Shown here piece after piece: positions 57,601 to 64,000 of a stretch of 64,000 nucleotides of DNA. Location: contig CAJNDS010002569.1 in the NCBI GenBank assembly GCA_905221605.1, positions 294,022 to 358,021 on the forward strand. Reading direction: 5' to 3'. This DNA is from Symbiodinium natans. Lineage: Eukaryota > Sar > Dinophyceae > Suessiales > Symbiodiniaceae. The position numbers and the translations under genes are program-made. The notes below the pieces were generated by a model. It made no database searches, was not told where the DNA came from, and saw only the letters and a list, made by a program, of their open reading frames with translations. Positions within the stretch are counted from its first letter, which is position 1, and each line of letters opens with the position of its first letter.

Positions 57601-58701
57601 ATGGATGGAGCACTGAGCTCCCAAAAGCTAGCGGAACTGCCGTCCAAGTTCGGCTGGCTGTTGCACAGTTATCTTGAGCACCAAGCTTCACGCGGGACGA
57701 AACACATAGCCAGACTCCGCTACTTTGCGTACTCGCCAGTTTCGTTAGCTGCCAAACTGTACGTGGCCGTGTATTGGCTGGAAGACATGAAAATGATCAA
57801 TCATGCGCGGATACTGTGGGTCTGGCTCCTGGTTGTACAGCCACTGGCGCTGATCCTCGCGGTTGTGTACCGTGATAAGATCTCAGAATATGTGGTTTAT
57901 TTGTTGGAAAGTCCGGCTGCCAGCAACAACCTCATGAAGCTGCAAGCTTACGGAGTGGTGGCCTTGTATTTCATACCGGTGCTGTGTGTGGGGTCAGCAC
58001 AGGCAATTGCAGAGAGTTTGCCTTTGTCGGTCCTCGGCTACTTTTCCGTATACTTGCCACTCATGGATGATGCAAGGACATTATCAGCAATGTTCGGCAT
58101 GCACTTTGTTCTTGGTGTCGCCTGCAGTTGTGGTGGCGCCGTAGATTTGACCGATTCGGTGATAGCCTTCACAGTCTTTTGCAACGTGACGGAGGGCGTT
58201 GTCTTCCGTCTATTATTAAGCCGCTTTGACACAGGGCTGCGGGAAGATGAAGTATGTCAATCTCCACAAAGAGGGCGGCTGCCTTTAGAGCTGCAGAAGT
58301 TGCTGGAAGAAAGTGGCAACTCACGCATGCTTCTAGGCGACTCATTGCGTGCATTTGCTTACCACTCTGATTTAATCCATCGTGAGGGCCGAGGGGCCTT
58401 GCAGCACTTGCTGCTCAGCCAGCGAAGACGAGTCGATCGCCGCGAGGAAAGCATAGGACAGCTGATTGCCCTCATCTACTTGCGGGAGACGTGTGGACTT
58501 GACAGAAATACTTTGCTTCACATCTTCCAGTTTTTGCAAGACTGGCAGCCATTGCAGCACCCTGCGGGTGCAGCCGGACTCCTGGGACCCTGCTCAGTCA
58601 TATCGAGCGGCACATACACGCACAATGCTTCGGGCTCGGGCTCTATGACTACGATCGAGCGCATCCAGAATGTAACACGGCGACTCCTTCAAAGCTTTTA
58701 A
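57601..58701 (+). CDS. Intronless membrane protein gene, 366 codons, family unknown
   Basis: One uninterrupted frame from ATG 57601 to the stop after RRLLQSF; an in-frame TAG at 57586 supports this start. Hydrophobic segments lie at about residues 71-90 (ILWVWLLVVQPLALILAVVY), 116-134, 138-155, 160-180 and 187-206, suggesting four or five membrane spans in the N-terminal 210 residues. The C-terminal 155 residues are soluble, with charged helical stretches (LPLELQKLLEESGN, RRRVDRREESIGQL). Codon use is mixed and the DNA contains no telomere-type repeats. It is much longer than any other exon in the window, so it may be a retrocopy of a spliced mRNA. I do not recognise a family, and catalytic motifs are not evident. 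No promoter or polyadenylation signal is visible. Confidence 0.8.
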   Translation: MDGALSSQKLAELPSKFGWLLHSYLEHQASRGTKHIARLRYFAYSPVSLAAKLYVAVYWLEDMKMINHARILWVWLLVVQPLALILAVVYRDKISEYVVYLLESPAASNNLMKLQAYGVVALYFIPVLCVGSAQAIAESLPLSVLGYFSVYLPLMDDARTLSAMFGMHFVLGVACSCGGAVDLTDSVIAFTVFCNVTEGVVFRLLLSRFDTGLREDEVCQSPQRGRLPLELQKLLEESGNSRMLLGDSLRAFAYHSDLIHREGRGALQHLLLSQRRRVDRREESIGQLIALIYLRETCGLDRNTLLHIFQFLQDWQPLQHPAGAAGLLGPCSVISSGTYTHNASGSGSMTTIERIQNVTRRLLQSF

Positions 58702-59013
58702 CAGTTTTACCTGGCGTGGCTGATTGCCGTATCAGACGGTCTCAGGGCGCCCTGTACATCATGGCGACCCGTGCTTGTAGGAAGCGCTTGTGGTCCGCAA
58801 CCCCCAGCGACCCTTGAATGGCAGCACCCTAAGCTCAAAAGTCTCGAAAAACACGAAGAACCAGACTCCTCCAGCTTAACATTTTCGCAATTGGATTAGG
58901 ATTCAGGGTTTAGCGTTCCGTGTGCCCCCACTCCTAGACCTAAGATGATTCTAGCCTTCTTGCCCCCACCGGATAAAACCCCCAAACCTCCTTAACCCCT
59001 AAACCCTCAACCC

Positions 59014-59212
59014 TAAACCCCAACCAAACCCCTACCCTGAGGGTGTAGGGTTTCACCTTAAGCCCTGAACCCTAAGCCCTGAGCCCAAAACCCTAAGCCC
59101 TAAACCCCAACCAAACCCCTACCCCTGAGGGTGTAGGGTTTCACCTTACGCCCTGAACCCTGAACCCTAAACCCGAAACCCGAAACCCTACCCCTGAGAG
59201 TGTAGGGTTTCA
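59014..59212. repeat. Tandem duplication, 87-bp unit, 2.3 copies
   Basis: TAAACCCCAACCAAACCCCT starts copies at 59014 and 59101; CTGAG(G/A)GTGTAGGGTTTCA occurs three times (about 59037, 59125, 59195). Confidence 0.85.
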
Positions 59213-59360
59213 GATGTGCTCAGCTGAGGATCCAGGCCGTTGCATGCATCGTGCCTCGACAGAGATGACCAGCTGCTTCGTGGGATTTTCCGGGTTTAGG
59301 GTTTAGGGTTAAGGGTTTAGGATTTAGGGCATGGACCTATCTAGCTGCTCTTTCCATCAG

Positions 59361-59866
59361 GCACCCTGAAGTTACACCATAAGTCTCAACCCTACAAGCA
59401 GGGTGAGGTGAATGGGAGGGTCATTGAAAAACAAGGCCATGAAGATTTTGCCTTTTTGGCCCTAGACTGCAAAGGCCCGAAGTACTTGAAGATTCCTGTG
59501 GCACTGCACCATTGTTGGGGTACTAGTTAACAACGATCATTTTTGTTCCTTGTTGGGTTTAAGTATTCATGAACCATGTAAAATGATGTTCAACAATGGC
59601 CCAGAGCTTGATCTCAGCATGTTTGCTGATTCCCTTGTCTCCACGGCTTGGGACCTCAAAGGTAGACCTGAAACAAGCTGGAGAAGCCAGCAGACCACAG
59701 AGAAGCCCAAGCATGAGCCTTATTCCTTTAAACCCTAAACCCTAAACCCTAAACCCCAAAGGTCTCTTGCCTTCCAGCAACAGCCTGCTGCGTTGGCGTC
59801 GTCGGCGTCGTCTGGGTGGCCATGCGGCCAATGATTGGCAGCCGGGCCCGACAATTCACTATTCTT
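59361..59866 (+). CDS. Split gene ending in a hydrophobic segment, family unknown
   Basis: Exon from 59361 (after CATCAG) reads TLKLHHKSQPYKQGEVNGRV then IEKQGHEDFAFLALDCKGPK, running to about 59486-59497. Exon 59564-59661 reads IHEPCKMMFNNGPELDLSMF then ADSLVSTAWDLK, with donor AAAG|GTAGAC. It joins in phase to 59778-59866, ATACCVGVVGVVWVAMRPMI, a likely membrane span, then SRARQFTIL at a GT donor (or a stop shortly after, in CCCTAAA sequence). The first junction may use a GA donor. These exons are less repeat-ridden than most. No motif allows a functional call; the gene lies downstream of the intronless membrane gene, same strand. Confidence 0.55.
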
Positions 59867-60442
59867 GTTACCCTAAACCCTAAACCCTAAACATGGTTTG
59901 ATACTGCGAACAGCGTTCCAACACTTTGGGTTCTGACGTTCGGAGTAAAAGGGTGTGAGATTGGGTTGCAGGCGCTGCGTGCGCGAAACGCACCTGATGC
60001 ATTGGGCGCGCATTTCTCGGTGCCTTGAAACATCGCGAGTTTCATACTTTTGGCGCATGGTGTCGAATCGCGCTCTCGCCTAGGCTCCGTGCGTACTTTG
60101 TGTGCTTTTCGAGGCTGGCATCGCTCAGGCGCCTGGAATCCTGCGTTTTGGGCTGTTGGAGGGATTCGCTGAGTGCGGCCAGACTAAGGGGATTTCCAAT
60201 TCGCGACATCGGAAATCGCGCTCCGCCGTGCGCTGGACGTCGCCATGCTCGTAACTGTCGTCGTTTTTTGACTTCCGGGTTCGCGAAAATGCGAAGCTGT
60301 TGTCGCTTGTTGTTTGTGGCTCCACCGCTACGTAAACGCGCGCGGAGGGCGCCCTGGCCGCATCGGTATTTACAGTGTTTTCGGTGCTTTGCACACAGAA
60401 ACCACACGCCTGTCGCGTTTTTCGCCACTCAACGGGCTTGCC

Positions 60443-60937
60443 CAGAGCATCCATGGCCGCACGATGATTACGTACATGTGACCACTGCGTGCGATTGGCC
60501 AGAGCATCCACGCCCGCACCAGCACTCTCTACTACTGTTTTTTTGGGGGGGGTCGAGTGGGGGGTCGGGGGGGGGGTGGGGGGGGGGGGTTGGGGCGGGG
60601 TGGGGGGGGGGGGGGGGGGGGGGGGGGGGGTGGGGTGGGGGTGGGGGGGGGGGGGGGGGGGGGAGGGGGTAATTACGTCCAGAGCATCCATGCCGGCACG
60701 ATGATAACGTCCGTGTTACCACAGAGCATCCATGGCCGCACGACGATTACGTACATGTCACCACTGCGTGCGATTTCCAGAACATGCATGGCCGCACGAT
60801 GATTACGTACATGTCAATGTCGCCACTGCGTGCGATTGGCCAGAACATCCATGCCCGCACGATGATTACGTACATGTCACCACTGCGTGCGATTTCCCAG
60901 AACATCCATGGCCGCACGATGATTACGTACATGTCAA
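60443..60937. repeat. Minisatellite, unit about 57 bp, interrupted by a G run
   Basis: Units starting CAGAGCATCCATG or CAGAACATCCATG begin at 60443, 60500, 60680, 60722, 60778, 60841 and 60898. Each has GATTACGTACATGTCACC and CACTGCGTGCGATT. Spacing is 42-63 bp, apart from a gap where a G-rich tract separates the second and third units. Confidence 0.92.
60545..60670. repeat. Poly-G tract, about 125 bp
   Basis: Almost pure G with scattered T; it splits the second unit of the minisatellite. Runs of 20 or more G could form quadruplexes, and the exact length may not be reliable in sequencing. Confidence 0.85.
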
Positions 60938-61300
60938 AAACCTCGGTTCATGACCGCCCTAACGTCGCCCAAACCTAGGCCCCAGCGCAATTTAGTCGAT
61001 TTTTCCTTGGATTTCGGTCCGATCTACTGTAGCCATGCAAATAAACTCAGACCTTCGAAATACTGCCCCTGCCACGTAATTTGCCCTTCCCAGCTGCGCA
61101 GGGTTCTCTTCGGCGCGCGTTTACGTAGTGGCGGAACGTTTGAGTGGAGGACATCCGGAGCTCTGTTGGCTCGAAAGTCGAGTTTTGTAGTACAACGTAA
61201 TTGGGATCTACGCTGGCATAACTGTTTCAGTCATACATGAACATATATATATATATGACAGTACTATGTTCGTATATTTCCACACTACTACACCATTGTG

Positions 61301-61349
61301 TTTTCCACTTGTGTTTTATATTGTTTTTTCCACTTGTGTTTTATATTGT
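61301..61349. repeat. Tandem duplication, 25-bp unit
   Basis: TTTTCCACTTGTGTTTTATA is repeated at 61301 and 61326 in an A/T-rich stretch (61.2-61.6 kb) with no supported gene. Confidence 0.8.
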
Positions 61350-62046
61350 TCTTGTACGACTGTTGTACTGGTATGTTTTCATACTATCATGTTTTACTTT
61401 GGTAGTATTCTACCGTACTTACAGTATTGCATTACTTACTAGGAAAACCAGCTCTAGATTCGAAATTGTTATACCATCGCACTAATGTATTCTTGACTTG
61501 TCGTATTGTTGTATGATTCCATTGTCATTCGCGCCTTATTTGTTATCAGTTTATTTGTATAGTAGCACAGTAAGGGAGCCAAGCTTCTGTACAAGGTCGC
61601 CTGTGTTTAGTGCTGTGAATTTCGGTACGTTTCGGGGCCGGTCTGGGACCCTCCAGCTTCAAAACCATTGCCGTAAACCATGAACCCGAACGCTTCGGGG
61701 GTAGACGGCCGGCCGATTCAGTTCATGGTCTTCTGAACTGTTCCGATGCTTGAAAGAAGAACTCGCCTTTGCCCCAAGAGCTAGCACATTGTGTTCGTTT
61801 TTTTGATATGGTCCCTGTTCTATGTTTTTGAGGGGGTTTACGACGTAAGGGGAAGGGACTGCAAAGAACACAAGGCGGGTTGAGAGGCTTCGATACCCTA
61901 AACTCGATCAAACCCCCGAAACCCCAGCACAGCCCCAGCCTGCCAAGTGTGCCTCAATGAGGCATACCGCTGTTGCTCGTCTTCGCCTTGCTCTTAGACA
62001 CAGAGGGTAGGGGCTGTGGTTCCAAAACTCCATCACAAGAAGCCAT

Positions 62047-62140
62047 TAATAGTATTCCCCACAGGGTGCCTATAGTCTTCTATAAGAACTCCGAAAACCT
62101 ATTCTAATTCTTCAGTATTCAGGCCCCTATATTACAGAGA
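62047..62140 (+). mobile_element. MITE-like element, family E partial copy 4
   Basis: AACCTATTCTAATTCTTCAG and CAGGCCCCTATATTACAG match the right half of the elements at 1378 and 8079; the left end is not recognisable. Confidence 0.5.
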
Positions 62141-62251
62141 AGAGTGGGTCCGGGCAAGCCTGTAAGACATCCCCTTCAGCTCTGAGCAAAGCGACAGTGC
62201 GGGTTCGATTTTGCGACTCAACTTTGCTTGCCCCACACCAGCGAAAATGGT

Positions 62252-62372
62252 GTTATATATATATATATATTTATTTATTTATTTATTTATTTATTTGTAT
62301 TTATATTCATGTATATATTCATGTATATATATACAGTATATATATATATATATTTATTTATTTATTTATTTG
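62252..62372. repeat. (TA)n and (TTTA)n microsatellites
   Basis: TATATA and TTTATTTA runs alternate twice. The open frames across it are artefacts. Confidence 0.92.
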
Positions 62373-62549
62373 GATTTCTATTTGTTTATTTACAAGAATA
62401 AATATATAAGAAGAATCACTACATCCACAAAGCAAGCCGGCTACAGTGGACTGGCCTCCAGCAGGGCCAAGCTTGGCAGCCAGGTTGACATCCCAGGCAG
62501 TAGGGCCCCCAAAAAGCACATAAGCAAAGGGTTTAGGGTTTAGGGTTTA

Positions 62550-62828
62550 TAGAAATTGTATAGGGTTTGGGTCCCTCAGTTTTGACCGCAACGTTTTGAC
62601 CGAAAGTTTTTTTTCAAGTTGGGTCCCTCAGTTTTGACCGAAACGTTTTGACCGAAAGATTTTTTTGCTTTTTCCAGTCATTTGGGTGGTCTCGGGGCCT
62701 CTGGAAGCCTTTTGGGGTCTCCCAGGGCTTTTTGGGGCCTGTTGGGACTCTCTTGGGGTTGGATAGAAATTGTATAGGGAAACATTTTGACCGAAAGTTT
62801 TAAGCAATTTGGGTGGTCTCGGGGCCTC
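62550..62828. repeat. 52-bp tandem pair and a partly deleted copy
   Basis: TGGGTCCCTCAGTTTTGACC starts units at 62568 and 62620. The flanks TAGAAATTGTATAGGG (62550) and TTTGGGTGGTCTCGGGGCCT (62681) recur around 62764 and 62808 with most of the interior missing. Confidence 0.85.
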
Positions 62829-62929
62829 CGTGCAGTGAGCTCAGAAACGTCAAGTAGACGCACGTGAGGCCAGCCTCGTACTTGATGCGAACTGTTTCCG
62901 AGCGCGCGGCTACTCGGCGGCATTTTTAT

Positions 62930-63600
62930 CTTGATAGGAGACAACGGATTCGGAGCTGGACTGCGCGATCCTCTCGGCTACATTGGCCAGTACTGGGCCG
63001 GAGGACGGATCTGTGACAGGAGGTGGGCTCCAGAGAGACGGGCGCGAGCCCGTGGGCTGTGGACCCTGTCCTATGTCCCTTTCTAAGGCCGGTCTAGAAT
63101 GAAAATAAAGTCGATCGATAGCAGTGTGTTGTTCGACAACGCTGCCTTGACAGGTCCCTTGGTGCACTGGACCTGAGCACCTTCCAACCCTCGTGGAAGA
63201 AGACGATCTTCCTTTGGGAAGTCTTCTTGAGGTAGGTCCCAGTCGTTTGTGGAGCACTTGAACAGGATACTTATGGTGCAAACACCTTGTAAGTCGCTTA
63301 CAATCGTAGCTTAGCATTTAGCACATTAGGTTCGTATATGAAACTGGGACCTGCTGCACGGGCGGTTATAGATGGAATCCGTGCGTCGGAAAGCGCGGCA
63401 GCAAAAAAAGCAAAGCCGGTCCTGCCTTTGCTCGTGCCACGTCCATTGTCGTAAGCTAAGAGCGGACTGGGTGCCGACTTTGCTTGCAAGCAATTCAGCA
63501 CCTGCAGATCCCACCCCCCCTCTCTAGTTGAAATGCTTGCTCGCAACGCTTGGCACTGCCCAGGTCACTAGTGGAGAGCCCAGCCACGTCACTAGGAAAC
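62930..63600. other. Repeat-free DNA, coding status undecided
   Basis: Long frames are open on both strands (minus 62910-63317; plus, from about 62940, reading ETTDSELDCAILSATLAS in one frame and GFGAGLRDPLGYIGQYWAGG in another). With several frames open at once and no known motif, no gene is called. It might hold exons of a gene running past the window. Confidence 0.35.
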
Positions 63601-63644
63601 CCCACCGCCTAGTAGAGCCAACCCGCCAAGCCCGGGCGATTTGA

Positions 63645-63735
63645 GGGGAGGTCTGGGAGGAGGGGGGAAGGGGAGAAGAGGAGGGGAGGGGAGGAGTGGA
63701 AAGGAGGGGACGGAGGAGGGTGGGGGGGGAGGGGG
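63645..63735. repeat. GA/G-rich tract
   Basis: Purine-rich simple sequence (GGAGGGG-type). The remaining bases to the window end show no supported feature. Confidence 0.8.
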
Positions 63736-64000
63736 ACGGTTCAAGTTTTTGATGAAATTACCTTGCCGGACAAGCCCACAAAGTCTCTGATCTGGTCTGG
63801 GAGAAGCCCAAAACCACCCAGAAATGGTCCTGGACAAGCCCAAAGAAGTTCGGAAATGGCTCGGAAAAAGCTCAAAAAACCTCAACAATCTGGGAGCAGC
63901 CAAAAAGGCCAAAAAGGCTTCAAAAAGCCCCCCAAAAGGCGGGAGCCCAGGATTTGCCAGACCCGCAATGAAAAATTCGTAATACTGAAATCGATGGTTC

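Noticed and set aside
60025-60672. 215-codon plus frame ending in poly-Gly
   Set aside because: Built from a minisatellite unit and the G run; no motif and overlapping open frames on the other strand.
60443-60937. CRISPR-like array
   Set aside because: The repeats are adjacent diverged copies without unique spacers, in a eukaryotic setting.

Overview
This window reads as nuclear DNA of a core dinoflagellate (alveolate protist). Three observations support that. Exons are very short and separated by long introns. Reconstructed introns begin with GC, GA or GT and end with AG, usually followed by G, a splice code typical of dinoflagellates. Telomere-type heptamers (TTTAGGG / CCCTAAA) occur in almost every intron and spacer, on both strands. 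No species can be named from the sequence. Long open frames are misleading here: most of those above 60 codons are repeat artefacts, and real genes were found by joining exons of 15-130 bp whose phases match.

Layout. 0.6-4.7 kb (+): short-chain dehydrogenase/reductase, DHRS1-like, 5' end missing. 9.7-11.6 kb (-): last five exons of an unrecognised protein with CxxC pairs. 13.3-23.0 kb (+): a complete gene for a protein with two cold-shock domains and a Gly/Met-rich tail, in 16 exons. 27.2-32 kb (+): loosely supported exon cluster. 32.4-33 kb and 35.3-36.75 kb (+): exon clusters, the second with a clear 3' end. 37.2-39.3 kb (+): small membrane-anchored or organelle-targeted protein. 39.7-40.75 kb (+) and 41.3-40.83 kb (-): two genes meeting tail to tail about 85 bp apart. 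42.8 kb: isolated exon. 44.5-49.1 kb: GC-rich satellite. 49.8-50.9 kb (+): possible PLAT-type protein. 53-54.5 kb: possible EF-hand/caleosin-like exons. 55.6-56.7 kb (+): membrane protein fragment. 57.6-58.7 kb (+): an intronless 366-codon membrane protein gene. 59.4-59.9 kb (+): exons ending in a membrane segment. 60-64 kb: minisatellites, AT-rich tracts and unassigned DNA.

Mobile and repeat content. At least six families of about 60-200 bp inverted-repeat (MITE-like) elements sit in introns and spacers, two copies with clear 8-bp target duplications. In four families a telomere-type array lies just inside one end of an element, in two cases next to a second copy of that end. Only one intron position is shared between the two cold-shock domains of the 13.3-23.0 kb gene. 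Together this suggests a genome where introns were gained recently and then filled by MITEs and interstitial telomere-type arrays. The genes do not form an operon or pathway.
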